64,000 nucleotides of DNA from Thiosulfatihalobacter marinus (GTDB lineage Bacteria > Pseudomonadota > Alphaproteobacteria > Rhodobacterales > Rhodobacteraceae), in assembly GCF_016019955.1 (NCBI RefSeq), contig NZ_JAECRZ010000002.1, positions 186,001 through 250,000 on the forward strand. The letters run 5' to 3'. Of the stretch, positions 24,800-33,206 are shown one piece after another. The notes beneath the pieces are model-generated. The model saw only the letters and a program-made list of their open reading frames with translations, ran no database searches and had not been told where the DNA came from. The position numbers and the translations under genes are program-made. Position 1 is the stretch's first letter. Each line of letters begins with the position of its first letter.

Positions 24800-25429
24800 C
24801 TAAAGGAAAAGCCTTGCCACGATGGTGATGGCCAGCGCAAAGGCAGCGCATGTCAGCGCCGCCGCCAGCCATGGCCGCAGGTTGTGCCCCCTGTCGCGGT
24901 GCGCGGCGGCGCGTGGCCAGACGGTATTGAACACCGTGGCGTAAACCGGAAGTGCCGCCAGCAGCGTTGCATACAGATAGACACCGGAAATATTCCCGAA
25001 CAGCGCCGACCGCGCGAGGGTCGGCGCGACCACCCTCAGCGCGGTAGCCCTGCTGCCGCCGAAAGACCCGAACCAATCGGCCGACAACACATAGATCACC
25101 GCGTGCAACAGCACGAACACCGCAACCCGCAGCGGCAGGTCGACGGCGATCAGCATCCGGTAGGAACGCGCTGCCATGGGCTTGTCCATAATTGCCGCGA
25201 AGACGAAAAACCCGACATAGTTGACCGCGAACACCACAGGCAGCCCGTTGGTCAGAACCTGTCTCAGAAACCGGGTCAACGCCGGTCCGCCGCCTGCCAG
25301 ATGCGCCGCGAAGCCGGGAGACAGCGCAATATACAGAACCAGAAGCGGAACCAGCCCCAGCACACTGGCGATCAGCGTGTTGCGGGCAAACAGCAGCCCG
25401 GGCATGTCGGTCGAGAAATAGCGGTCCAT
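24800..25429 (-). CDS. Multi-pass membrane protein of unknown function
   Basis: The 209-residue hydrophobic protein shows about five TM segments (roughly 15-40, 60-80, 95-115, 145-170, 185-208). I do not recognise a family. ATG 25429 gives a plausible short cytosolic N-terminus; the upstream frame to 25531 reads as noise. It is divergent from copA, whose promoter lies about 150 bp from its start, so it could share copper control, but no CueR box faces it. Confidence 0.7.
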   Translation of the reverse strand: MDRYFSTDMPGLLFARNTLIASVLGLVPLLVLYIALSPGFAAHLAGGGPALTRFLRQVLTNGLPVVFAVNYVGFFVFAAIMDKPMAARSYRMLIAVDLPLRVAVFVLLHAVIYVLSADWFGSFGGSRATALRVVAPTLARSALFGNISGVYLYATLLAALPVYATVFNTVWPRAAAHRDRGHNLRPWLAAALTCAAFALAITIVARLFL

Positions 25430-25578
25430 ATCTCGCAGCTTGTCACAAATGTTCCGGGGCAGCGACCAAAACAAGTGGCGGCCCCCCGGACCCGGCCCGA
25501 TTTGGCCTGTGTAACGGCGGCCTGCGGGCACCGTGATGCAGGAATTTGACCAATGTGTAAAAAAGTTCGAGTTTCGCC

Positions 25579-25609
25579 TTGACCCTCCTGTAACTGGAAG
25601 CCTTATGTG
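25579..25609 (+). promoter_or_regulatory. CueR-type copper-responsive promoter of copA
   Basis: A -35 box TTGACC (25579-25584) and a -10 box TATGTG (25604-25609) are separated by 19 bp, the long spacer typical of MerR-family activated promoters. The spacer holds the half-sites CCCTCC and GGAAG in the places where CueR binds copA promoters (compare the known GACCTTCC-N7-GGAAGG layout). The activator is encoded at 28165. Confidence 0.85.
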
Positions 25610-25638
25610 CTCTACTACATTAATTCCGAGGGTACGTG

Positions 25639-28149
25639 ATGACAGACCAACAAACAGTTCAGTTCCAGATCGAAGGCATGAGCTGTGCCTCTTGCGTGGG
25701 CCGTGTCGAACGGGCGCTTGGCGCCGTTCCCGGCGTGTCCGGCGCCGCGGTGAACCTGGCCGGCGAAAGCGCCATGGTCACGCATGACGAAACGGTTTCG
25801 GCCGCGGATCTGGTTGGCGTGCTGAAAGAGGCGGGATACCCGGCGGTGGTGGACGAGGTGACGCTGGAGATCGAGCAGATGTCCTGTGCCTCTTGCGTGG
25901 GTCGCGTCGAGCGCGCGTTCCTGAAGGCCGACGGGGTGCTGACGGCGTCGGTGAACCTGGCGGCGGAAACGGCCACGGTGCGGTATGCGACGGGCGCAAT
26001 CTCTCCGGCGCAGATTGCCGCCCTGTCCACAGAGGCGGGCTATCCGGCAAAGGTCAAATCGGCGGACACTTCTGACAAGGAAGAGCGCAAGGCGCATGAA
26101 ATCAGGTCACTGGCGCGCCGGACCCTTCTGGGGGCGGTGCTGACGCTGCCGGTCTTTGTGCTGGAGATGGGCACCCATGTCATTCCCGGGATGCATGATG
26201 CAATCGTCGCGACGATCGGGATCCAGACCAGCTATTACATCCAGTTCTTTCTGGCCTCGATCGTTCTGTTCGGGCCGGGCCTGCAATTTTATACCAAGGG
26301 CTTTCCGGCGCTGTTCAAGGGCGCGCCCGACATGAACTCGCTGGTGGCGCTGGGAACCTCGGCCGCCTATGGGTTCTCGCTGGTCTCCACCTTCCTGCCC
26401 GGCCTTCTCCCGGAGGGCACGGTCAATGTGTATTACGAGGCGGCCGCCGTCATCGTGGTGCTGATCCTGCTGGGCCGCTTTCTGGAGGCCAGGGCCAAAG
26501 GGCGCACAGGCGAGACGATTCACAAACTTGTCGGCTTGCAGGCCAAGACGGCGCGGGTGGAACGTGACGGCGAGGTTGTCGAGCGTCCGATCGACGATAT
26601 CGTTGCCGGCGACATCGTGCATGTGCGGCCGGGCGAAAAGATCGCGGTCGACGGCGTTGTGCTGTCGGGGTCGTCCTATGTGGACGAAAGCATGATCACC
26701 GGCGAGCCGGTGCCGGTGGAAAAATCCGAGGGCATCGAAGTGGTCGGCGCGACGATCAATGGCACCGGGGCGCTGACCTTCCGAGCCGAAAAGGTGGGCA
26801 GCGATACGATGCTGTCGCAGATCATCCGCATGGTTGAACAGGCACAGGGGGCAAAGCTGCCGATCCAGGGGCTGGTGGACCAGATCACGCGCTGGTTCGT
26901 GCCGGCGGTCATGGTGATCGCAACGCTTACGGTTGCGGCCTGGTTCCTGTTCGGGCCGGATCCGGCGCTTAGCTTTGCGCTGATCGCGGGTGTTGCCGTG
27001 CTGATCATCGCCTGCCCCTGCGCCATGGGTCTGGCCACGCCGACCTCGATCATGGTGGGCACGGGATCGGCGGCCGAGATGGGCGTGCTGTTCCGCAAGG
27101 GCGATGCCTTGCAGATGTTGCAGGAAAGCGCGGTTGTGGCGCTGGACAAGACCGGCACGCTGACCGCCGGGCGCCCGGCGCTGACCGATCTGATCCTGGC
27201 CGACGGCCTGGACGAAGACGAGGTTCTGGGCCTCGTGGCATCGGTCGAGCAGAATTCGGAACACCCGATCGCCGAGGCGATTGTCGCCGCCGCCCATGAG
27301 CGCGGGATCGCGTTGTCGGCCATCGACACGTTCGAATCCGTTACCGGTTTCGGGGTCCGCGCACAGGTAGGGGGCCGTACCGTGCTGGTGGGGGCCGACC
27401 GTTTCATGACCCATGAGGGTCTGGAGCTTGGCGCCCTGTCCGACCACAGCGAGAGCCTGGCGAAAAAGGGCAAGTCTCCGCTTTATGCCGCCATAGACGG
27501 CAAGGTTGCCGCCGTCATCGCGGTTGCGGACCCGATCAAGGCAAGCACGCCACAGGCCATCGATGCGCTGCACCGTCTGGGGCTGAAAGTGGCGATGATC
27601 ACCGGCGACAACCAGGTCACGGCAAATGCCATCGCCGCCGAACTGGGGATCGACCATGTCGTTGCCGAAGTGCTGCCGGAAGGCAAGGTGGAGGCGCTGA
27701 AAGGGCTGCGCGAGCAGAACGGCAAGCTGGCCTTCGTCGGTGACGGCATCAATGATGCGCCCGCCCTGGCCGAAGCCGATGTCGGGATCGCCATCGGCAC
27801 CGGCACCGATGTGGCCATCGAAGCCGCCGATGTGGTGCTGATGTCGGGCGACCTGCTTGGGGTGGTGAATGCGATGGATGTCTCGCAGCGCACCATGCGC
27901 AATATCCGCCAGAACCTGTTCTGGGCCTTCAGCTATAACACCTTGCTCATCCCGGTTGCGGCGGGTGTCCTGTACCCGTTCGGCGGCCCGCTTCTGTCGC
28001 CGGTCCTGGCCGCGGGGGCCATGGCCTTGTCCAGCGTGTTCGTGCTGACCAACGCGCTGCGCCTGAAATGGGTGCGCCCCACTGTCAAAGTGTCGCTTGC
28101 GCCTGCGCAACCGGCAACCCCGGGCCTGCAATCGGCCCCCGCAGAATAG
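25639..28149 (+). CDS. copA: Cu+-exporting P1B-type ATPase CopA
   Basis: The 836-residue inner-membrane pump exports Cu(I) to the periplasm. It has two N-terminal HMA domains, each with M-S-C-A-S-C (first at C16-C19, second about residue 88-91), TM helices, the C-P-C ion-binding motif in I-A-C-P-C-A-M-G, the phosphorylation motif D-K-T-G-T-L-T, and the hinge G-D-G-I-N-D-A-P. The C-terminal TM block has Y-N and M-x-x-S-S typical of Cu(I) pumps. ATG 25639 is preferred over GTG 25636. A CueR-type promoter precedes it and cueR follows 15 bp after its stop. Confidence 0.97.
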   Translation: MTDQQTVQFQIEGMSCASCVGRVERALGAVPGVSGAAVNLAGESAMVTHDETVSAADLVGVLKEAGYPAVVDEVTLEIEQMSCASCVGRVERAFLKADGVLTASVNLAAETATVRYATGAISPAQIAALSTEAGYPAKVKSADTSDKEERKAHEIRSLARRTLLGAVLTLPVFVLEMGTHVIPGMHDAIVATIGIQTSYYIQFFLASIVLFGPGLQFYTKGFPALFKGAPDMNSLVALGTSAAYGFSLVSTFLPGLLPEGTVNVYYEAAAVIVVLILLGRFLEARAKGRTGETIHKLVGLQAKTARVERDGEVVERPIDDIVAGDIVHVRPGEKIAVDGVVLSGSSYVDESMITGEPVPVEKSEGIEVVGATINGTGALTFRAEKVGSDTMLSQIIRMVEQAQGAKLPIQGLVDQITRWFVPAVMVIATLTVAAWFLFGPDPALSFALIAGVAVLIIACPCAMGLATPTSIMVGTGSAAEMGVLFRKGDALQMLQESAVVALDKTGTLTAGRPALTDLILADGLDEDEVLGLVASVEQNSEHPIAEAIVAAAHERGIALSAIDTFESVTGFGVRAQVGGRTVLVGADRFMTHEGLELGALSDHSESLAKKGKSPLYAAIDGKVAAVIAVADPIKASTPQAIDALHRLGLKVAMITGDNQVTANAIAAELGIDHVVAEVLPEGKVEALKGLREQNGKLAFVGDGINDAPALAEADVGIAIGTGTDVAIEAADVVLMSGDLLGVVNAMDVSQRTMRNIRQNLFWAFSYNTLLIPVAAGVLYPFGGPLLSPVLAAGAMALSSVFVLTNALRLKWVRPTVKVSLAPAQPATPGLQSAPAE

Positions 28150-28164
28150 GAAAGGAGACAGGTC

Positions 28165-28572
28165 ATGAATATCAGCGACGTGGCCGAAAAATCCGGCTTG
28201 CCCGCGAAGACCATTCGCTATTACGAGGATATCGGCTTTATCAAGCCCCGGCGTTTGCCCAACGGGTATCGCGACTTTCAGGAGACCGAGCTGCACAAGC
28301 TGGCCTTTATCGGTCGCGCCCGCTCTCTGGGGTTCACGATTGATGACTGCCGCCGGCTTCTGGGTTTGTATAATGACCAGTCCAGGGCAAGCGCCGATGT
28401 CAAGCGGGTGGCGGAATACAATCTTCGCGAGATTGACGCCAAGATCGCCAACCTTCAGGCCATGCGGGCCACATTGTCCCACCTGATCGACAAATGCGCC
28501 GGCGATCATCGCCCGGATTGCCCGATCCTGGAAACCCTTGGCTCCGAGGATCGCCCGCACGCTGTGTCGTGA
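28165..28572 (+). CDS. cueR: MerR-family copper-sensing activator CueR/HmrR
   Basis: The 135-residue regulator has a MerR winged helix (M-N-I-S-D-V-A-E-K-S-G-L with Y-Y-E), a long dimerisation helix and the metal-binding loop with two cysteines, C-A-G-D-H-R-P-D-C, spaced as in CueR proteins. It activates copA through the 19-bp-spacer promoter at 25579. It lies 15 bp after copA and ends at a strong hairpin. Confidence 0.95.
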   Translation: MNISDVAEKSGLPAKTIRYYEDIGFIKPRRLPNGYRDFQETELHKLAFIGRARSLGFTIDDCRRLLGLYNDQSRASADVKRVAEYNLREIDAKIANLQAMRATLSHLIDKCAGDHRPDCPILETLGSEDRPHAVS

Positions 28573-28591
28573 TACCGGTGGCATCGCAACC

Positions 28592-28614
28592 GGCGGCCGG
28601 GCAGCCCGGCCGCC
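28592..28614. terminator. Strong hairpin between cueR and dihaem cytochrome genes
   Basis: GGCGGCCGGG and CCCGGCCGCC form a perfect 10-bp stem with a 3-nt loop, followed by AATCATT. It lies between convergent genes, so it can serve both strands. Confidence 0.65.
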
Positions 28615-28654
28615 AATCATTCCGAAGGTGCGCGGCACGCCTTCGGCACGCGCG

Positions 28655-29113
28655 TCAGTCCTCGAAACTGCCCCGCTCCGCGCCACGGTGACAGGCGGCG
28701 CAGTTGGATATGGAACCTGCCTTTCTAAGCCGGTGCGCGGACACTTCGCCGTCATGTTCCGCGCGAAACCACGGCATGTCGGAGATGCGCAACGGCGTAT
28801 CCGTGGCGGCCACCCCGTAGAGCAGACCCGAAGATCGCCCACCCGCGTCGGCGGCGTTTCCGGTCAGGTAGGTTTCGATCCGCGCGCTGGTGTCCGCATC
28901 CAGCGATGCGTCTTCACCGAAATGGTCCTCCAGCGTGGCCATGATCCGGCTCCAGGACCGCTGCGGCAGGAAACCGGCCGGATAGGCCATGTGGCATTCA
29001 CTGCACTCGGCCAGGGCGACAGGATCGGACACCGGCGGCATGTATTCGCTCTCGTCGGCAAAGGCCGGTAGCGCGGTCAGCGCAAGGGCGGTCAGGGACA
29101 ATGTGTGTTTCAT
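28655..29113 (-). CDS. Dihaem cytochrome c (DHC)
   Basis: The 152-residue periplasmic protein has a signal peptide (about 1-19) and two CXXCH sites: C37-S-E-C-H41 and C138-A-A-C-H142. The first is in the DHC family context (E-C-S-E-C-H-M-A-Y-P, then S-W-x-x-I-M-x-x-L-x-x-H-F-G-E-D-A-S-L). DHC donates electrons to SHP, encoded just upstream at 29128, in a known three-part system with a cytochrome b. A fused DHC-like domain also exists in the protein at 29517. ATG 29113 follows AAAGGA. Confidence 0.9.
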   Translation of the reverse strand: MKHTLSLTALALTALPAFADESEYMPPVSDPVALAECSECHMAYPAGFLPQRSWSRIMATLEDHFGEDASLDADTSARIETYLTGNAADAGGRSSGLLYGVAATDTPLRISDMPWFRAEHDGEVSAHRLRKAGSISNCAACHRGAERGSFED

Positions 29114-29127
29114 GAAAAATCCTTTCA

Positions 29128-29520
29128 TCAGAGAGAGTTAAGCCAGGAAATGATGTCTGCCTTTTCCTGGGCGGTGCAGGGGCGCCCCAGCACCGAGTTG
29201 CAGTTGCGCCCGAACCATTTTTCGACAAACTTCTGGTCGGTGAACCGCTCGGGGGCCACGCGCGGGGCCATGGGCGCTATCGCTTTGCCGGTGCGGGCCT
29301 GTCCGGCGCGCGTCGGATCGGCGGAATGGCAGGTGGTGCAGGACGGGGTATCGGGCTTGCCGCCGGTCTGGTCGGACAGGAACAGCGCCCGGCCGGCATC
29401 CGGGGCGGGCGGCGCGCCCGACTGGGCGCCATAAAGCGCGATCAGGTCTTGCGGCGAGGTGTCTTGCGCCAGCGCGGGCTGGGCCAGCAACAGGGCGGTC
29501 AGGGTCAGGACGTGTTTCAC
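29128..29520 (-). CDS. shp: SHP (sphaeroides haem protein, DUF1924 cytochrome c)
   Basis: The 130-residue periplasmic monohaem cytochrome c has a signal peptide (about 1-19), haem motif C61-T-T-C-H65 and a C-terminal N-C-N-S-V-L-G-R-P-C segment. In known SHP an Asn, not Met, is the distal haem ligand and detaches on reduction so O2 or NO can bind; N106 or N108 would play that part, and C107-C115 could form the disulfide. It starts at GTG 29520 overlapping the fusion gene stop, with DHC 14 bp downstream. The assignment rests on family layout and neighbours. Confidence 0.9.
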   Translation of the reverse strand: MKHVLTLTALLLAQPALAQDTSPQDLIALYGAQSGAPPAPDAGRALFLSDQTGGKPDTPSCTTCHSADPTRAGQARTGKAIAPMAPRVAPERFTDQKFVEKWFGRNCNSVLGRPCTAQEKADIISWLNSL

Positions 29521-30668
29521 GGGGTCGGCTCCTTTGGAAGGGTTATCCGGAACGGGCTGAACCAGCCGGTTTCGGCATCCGCATGACAGGCTACGCAGTT
29601 TGATCGGCTGTAGACCGGGGCGCGCCGGAACGTGTCTGCATCGACAGAGTCATGCAGGCGTTTCCATTGCGCGGTGTCGGGCAGGGCGACCGGGGTGGTG
29701 TCGCGAAGGCCCGCCCAAAGCGTTGCGGGTTTGCTGTCTGTCGTGTCAGCGGCGTGCCGGCGCAGCCAGGTCGAAATCTGCGCGGCTGTTTCTTGCGGCA
29801 GGCTGGCATCCTCGCCGAAATGGTCTTGCAGCCCGGTCATCATCACCTGCCAGGACGCCGCCGGGCGCGTGGCGGGGTGATAGGCCATGTGGCACGCGGC
29901 GCATTCGGCGCTGTAAACCGGCGGGATCACGGCAACCGGCGGATTGGAAAGCGGGCGTTGCGACAGGTCGGTAACGGCCAGGGCGGACACAAGCAGGAGG
30001 CCGGACACCGACAGCACCGCAACGATCGGGTGCGCGGTTCGGGCAGGCGCCGCGATATCGCCCATGCGGCGCGCCTTGCGCCCTGTGATCATGGCGCGCG
30101 GCAGGTTTTCACCGCTGCGGCGGCTTTCGAATATCACGCCGCCCAGATGCAGAACGATCAGGCCCAGCAGGGCAAGGGCGGCGGTTTCATGGATCTCGCT
30201 CCACACGCCGCCCTGCGACGCGGGCAGGATCGCGGCCAGCGGTCCCGTTTTCAGCCCGCTGCCCAAGGCGGCCAGCCCGGTCGCGCCCAGACCAAGGATC
30301 AGCGCCAGCAATGCCAGCACCATCAGCGCCCCCAGCGGGTTGTGACCCAGGTGGCGCATATGGCCGGTGCCGCGTTTCAGATAGGCGACAACCTGTTGGC
30401 GGCTGGGCACGAACCCGGAAAACCGCGCATATGCCGGGCCGGTGAACCCCCAGACGATCCTGGCCGACACCAGCGCAACGGCAAACGTGCCAGAGACCAG
30501 ATGCAGGCGGCTCCATGTGGCATCCAGGGCAAGGCCGGAAATCAGAGCGATGGTGACACTGGCCACCAGGCTCCAGTGAAACACGCGGATGAACCGATCC
30601 CACACAAGATGTCCTTCGCGGGGATTTGCTTGCAGGTACTCATCGGGTGGTGCGGAAAACGCGCTCAT
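29517..30668 (-). CDS. Cytochrome b561-dihaem cytochrome c fusion
   Basis: The 383-residue protein joins two electron carriers. Residues 1-205 form a b561-type membrane cytochrome with about four TM helices and candidate haem b histidines (H31, H56, H160, H174). Residue 216-232 is one more TM helix. Residues 250-383 are a periplasmic DHC-like domain with C256-A-A-C-H260 and C358-V-A-C-H362. It can carry electrons from quinol to SHP without a free DHC, yet a free DHC gene follows. It precedes SHP with a 4-bp overlap. The ribosome binding site is covered by an inverted repeat. Confidence 0.9.
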   Translation of the reverse strand: MSAFSAPPDEYLQANPREGHLVWDRFIRVFHWSLVASVTIALISGLALDATWSRLHLVSGTFAVALVSARIVWGFTGPAYARFSGFVPSRQQVVAYLKRGTGHMRHLGHNPLGALMVLALLALILGLGATGLAALGSGLKTGPLAAILPASQGGVWSEIHETAALALLGLIVLHLGGVIFESRRSGENLPRAMITGRKARRMGDIAAPARTAHPIVAVLSVSGLLLVSALAVTDLSQRPLSNPPVAVIPPVYSAECAACHMAYHPATRPAASWQVMMTGLQDHFGEDASLPQETAAQISTWLRRHAADTTDSKPATLWAGLRDTTPVALPDTAQWKRLHDSVDADTFRRAPVYSRSNCVACHADAETGWFSPFRITLPKEPTP

Positions 30669-30677
30669 TGGGTCTGC

Positions 30678-30710
30678 CTTTTGTCAAACATGGTGGCAGT
30701 TTGACAAAAG
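30678..30710 (-). promoter_or_regulatory. 12-bp perfect inverted repeat covering the b561-DHC ribosome binding site
   Basis: CTTTTGTCAAAC and GTTTGACAAAAG pair perfectly over 12 bp around a 9-nt loop. On the minus-strand RNA the 3' arm contains most of the AAAAGG that serves as Shine-Dalgarno for ATG 30668. It could fold to block translation, or serve as a dimeric operator over the promoter, or end the upstream kinase transcript. Confidence 0.65.
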
Positions 30711-30736
30711 CGCCCTGATGCGGGGCTGATGGGGGC

Positions 30737-30753
30737 TGTCAGGAAAGTGTCAG
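30737..30753 (-). promoter_or_regulatory. Predicted response regulator box (CTGACA-N5-CTGACA)
   Basis: Read on the minus strand, CTGACA CTTTC CTGACA gives two half-sites with an 11-bp period, as for OmpR-family regulators binding as tandem dimers. It overlaps the kinase stop codon and lies about 70 bp upstream of the b561-DHC start. The same arrangement in the same orientation lies upstream of the PepSY gene at 33207. Confidence 0.6.
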
Positions 30754-32093
30754 ATTGCCGAAAGCGGCAGGGTGATGCGAACCACCAGCCCCGGATCGGC
30801 AGGCGCCAGATCCACCGAACCGCCCAGCGATTCGGCCAGATCGCGGGCAATCGCCAGGCCCAGCCCCGTGCCGCTTTCATCCGCGCGCGCGCCGCGCCGC
30901 TGGAGGGTTGCGATCTTGTCCTGCGCAATGCCCGCGCCGTCATCCTGAATGGTGACGGTGACCGCCTTGCCCTGTTTGCGCGCGCCCACGCGCACCGACT
31001 GGCGCGCATGGCGGGCGGCGTTTTCCAGAATCGCGCCCAGGATTTCGAAAAGATCCGCCATGTCCACTGCAACCATGATGTCGTCAGGCGTGTCGATCTC
31101 CCAGGTCAGCTTGTGCGGGGTGCTGGCCTTTTGCACGACGGTGACAACCCGGCCGACCGCCGCGGCCAGATCGGTGCGCGCCGCCGCCGCACGCGCCGCG
31201 ATCCTGACCCGGTTCAGTTCGCGTTCCACATGCCGGCGCATTGTGTCGGCGGTTTTTTCGATCGAGTCCGCTGTGTCCGGCAGACCGGCCTCGCGGACCT
31301 GGCGGGCTTCGGCCAGCAGGGCCTGAAGCGGGGTCTTCAGCCCGTGCGCCAGATCCCCGGCCCGGTGGCGGGCCTGCTCGATATCCTTCTCGCGCTGGTC
31401 CAGCAGGGCATCCACCTCGCGGGCCAGCGGCCGGATCTCGGTCGGAAAATCGTCGCCGACACGCAGGCTGTCCCCGGCCCGGATGCTGGCCACCCGCTGT
31501 CCCACAGAGTTGAGCGGGCGCAGCCCCACAAAGATCTGGGCCACCCCGGCCAGAACAAGGAACAGCGCCAGCACAAGCGTAAACGGGAGCAGGTCTTCGC
31601 GGAAATCCTCGGTGCTCTCCTCCAGCTCAGAGGCGTCCATGGCGACAGCCACCCGGATGGCAGAGCCGCCAAGCCGCGCCGCAAGCTGCACCTTGCGTTC
31701 CATGACAAGCAATGTGCTGTCGCCCGGTCCGGGCAGGTCATGAACGTGAACGGCCCCGTCCGCGAGATGGTCGGCGGGCAGATCCAGCGCGAAATCCCAC
31801 AGCGACCGGGACCGCAACTGCTGTGTGTCTGTTTCGATCTGCCAGTAAAGCCCGCCAAAGGGCGTGATGAAACGCGCATCCGCAGGTGCCGATCCGATTT
31901 GCAGATCGCCTGTTTCACCTCTTTCGACACCGGCGAGAATCTGGTCGAACTGAACCGCGAGCGAGTCAATGGCACGCCGTTCCACATGCGATGCGAACAA
32001 CAGGCCCAGCCCCCAGAAGGCCAGCATCAGCGCCACCGATACCGACAGCGCGGAAGCCGCGAAAAGCCGAAGGCGCAGCGAGCCTGTTTTCAC
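30750..32093 (-). CDS. Two-component sensor histidine kinase (QseC/PhoQ-like)
   Basis: The 447-residue kinase has a TM helix at about 10-34, a periplasmic loop to about 168, a second TM helix about 170-190, HAMP, the phospho-accepting H250 in L-A-H-G-L-K-T-P, and a C-terminal HATPase domain (D-D-G-A-G-I, G-T-G-L-G-L-A). It begins at GTG 32093, overlapping the regulator stop (GTGA). It is the third gene of PepSY, response regulator, kinase. The periplasmic PepSY protein is a likely modulator of its sensor loop. Confidence 0.92.
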   Translation of the reverse strand: MKTGSLRLRLFAASALSVSVALMLAFWGLGLLFASHVERRAIDSLAVQFDQILAGVERGETGDLQIGSAPADARFITPFGGLYWQIETDTQQLRSRSLWDFALDLPADHLADGAVHVHDLPGPGDSTLLVMERKVQLAARLGGSAIRVAVAMDASELEESTEDFREDLLPFTLVLALFLVLAGVAQIFVGLRPLNSVGQRVASIRAGDSLRVGDDFPTEIRPLAREVDALLDQREKDIEQARHRAGDLAHGLKTPLQALLAEARQVREAGLPDTADSIEKTADTMRRHVERELNRVRIAARAAAARTDLAAAVGRVVTVVQKASTPHKLTWEIDTPDDIMVAVDMADLFEILGAILENAARHARQSVRVGARKQGKAVTVTIQDDGAGIAQDKIATLQRRGARADESGTGLGLAIARDLAESLGGSVDLAPADPGLVVRITLPLSAI

Positions 32094-32761
32094 CCGCTCT
32101 CCTCCGCCGCCTCCAGGAAATATCCAAATCCGCGCCTTGTGCCGATGATGCCCGCCCCCAGTTTGCGGCGCAGCCGTGTCAGGATCGCTTCCAGCGCGTT
32201 GGCCTCGCGCGCGTCATCGTCCCCGTAAAGATGTTCCAGCAATTCGCCGGGCGGCACGATTCGGGCGCGATGCAGCATGAGATAGGACAGCAGCCGGTAT
32301 TCCAGCGCCGTCACCGGCACCGGCACGCCGCGCACGGATACCGCCATCCTGTTCGTGTCGATCGCCAGATCGCCGCATGTCTGAACCGGCGCGCCGTGAC
32401 CGGCAGACCGGCGCACCAGCGCGCGCGCGCGCGCCACAAGTTCCTCCATGCGAAAGGGCTTGGGCAGGTAATCGTCGGCCCCGGCCTCGATCCCCTCGAC
32501 CCGTTCATGCCAGGCGCCGCGCGCGGTCAGCACCAGAACCGGCATTTCGCGGCCATTGGCTCGCCAGCGTTTCAACACGCTCAGCCCGTCCATGCCGGGC
32601 AGACCCAGGTCCAGCACCACAAGATCGAAATCTTCGGTGTCGCCCAGAAACCAGGCATCTTCGCCGTCTTCGGCGGTTTCCACATGAAACCCCGAAGCCT
32701 CAAGCGTGGCCTGAATGTCCTTGCGGATGATGGCATCGTCCTCGACCGCGAGAAGCCGCAT
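32090..32761 (-). CDS. OmpR/QseB-family response regulator
   Basis: The 223-residue regulator has a receiver domain with E7-D8-D9, phospho-acceptor D51 (L-D-L-G-L-P-G-M-D-G), and a C-terminal winged-helix domain ending in G-T-R-R-G-F-G-Y. Its start overlaps the PepSY stop and its stop overlaps the kinase start. The CTGACA-N5-CTGACA repeats at 30737 and 33105 are its best candidate targets. Confidence 0.93.
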   Translation of the reverse strand: MRLLAVEDDAIIRKDIQATLEASGFHVETAEDGEDAWFLGDTEDFDLVVLDLGLPGMDGLSVLKRWRANGREMPVLVLTARGAWHERVEGIEAGADDYLPKPFRMEELVARARALVRRSAGHGAPVQTCGDLAIDTNRMAVSVRGVPVPVTALEYRLLSYLMLHRARIVPPGELLEHLYGDDDAREANALEAILTRLRRKLGAGIIGTRRGFGYFLEAAEESG

Positions 32762-33081
32762 CAGTCGTCCCTTTCCGGCCCGTTCGCTTGCCAGCCTTCC
32801 TGATCAACCCCAAGGATTTCGCCCGAAGCCGCATCCACCATGACCTCGATCATGCGGCCAGAGCCGGTGATCAGTTCCAGCTCATAGATGAACTGGCCGT
32901 CCTCGCGTTCGAATTCCACTTCCAGCAATCGCGCGTCAAATCGTTGCAAAACGTCCGGGATGATATCGGACAGCGGAATCACCTGGTTGCGGCGCACCGC
33001 GTCGCGGGCCGCGTCATGATCCTCGGCTGCCCAAAGCGGGCCGGCAAGGACACATAGAAGAAGGATTACGGCATGTTTCAT
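32761..33081 (-). CDS. PepSY domain periplasmic protein
   Basis: The 106-residue protein has a signal peptide (about 1-18, L-W-A-A) and one PepSY domain (about 25-95) with the typical L-L-E-V-E-F-E ... Y-E-L-E-L and V-D-A-A-S-G-E-I-L-G blocks. It heads the operon of the two-component system and probably interacts with the sensor, since PepSY proteins often pair with such systems. A second, different PepSY protein is divergent at 33207. Confidence 0.88.
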   Translation of the reverse strand: MKHAVILLLCVLAGPLWAAEDHDAARDAVRRNQVIPLSDIIPDVLQRFDARLLEVEFEREDGQFIYELELITGSGRMIEVMVDAASGEILGVDQEGWQANGPERDD

Positions 33082-33104
33082 AGGCGCAATCTATTGCTTT
33101 CCTG

Positions 33105-33121
33105 CTGACAGTTCCCTGACA
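33105..33121 (+). promoter_or_regulatory. Predicted response regulator box (CTGACA-N5-CTGACA)
   Basis: CTGACA GTTCC CTGACA lies between the divergent PepSY genes, 86 bp upstream of the plus-strand start at 33207 and 24 bp upstream of the minus-strand PepSY/RR/HK operon. Same half-sites, same 11-bp period and same orientation to the gene as the copy at 30737. Confidence 0.6.
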
Positions 33122-33206
33122 CGCCCCGTCAGACCGGCATCAGGGGCGGTATGAGAAAAGAGGGCATCCACAGGGCAATCCTGCCCGATTTCACAAGGAG
33201 AACACC

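Noticed and set aside
26107-28842. Long minus-strand open frame (911 codons) opposite copA and cueR
   Set aside because: Shadow of copA, cueR and the intergenic region; no start context or domain, and the CopA motifs all lie on the plus strand.
30678-30710. Calling the inverted repeat an IS end or attachment site
   Set aside because: No transposase or duplicated target is adjacent and the repeat sits neatly over a ribosome binding site, so regulation is the simpler reading.
32311-32508. Small minus-strand frame inside the response regulator gene
   Set aside because: Out-of-frame shadow of the recognised OmpR-family regulator.
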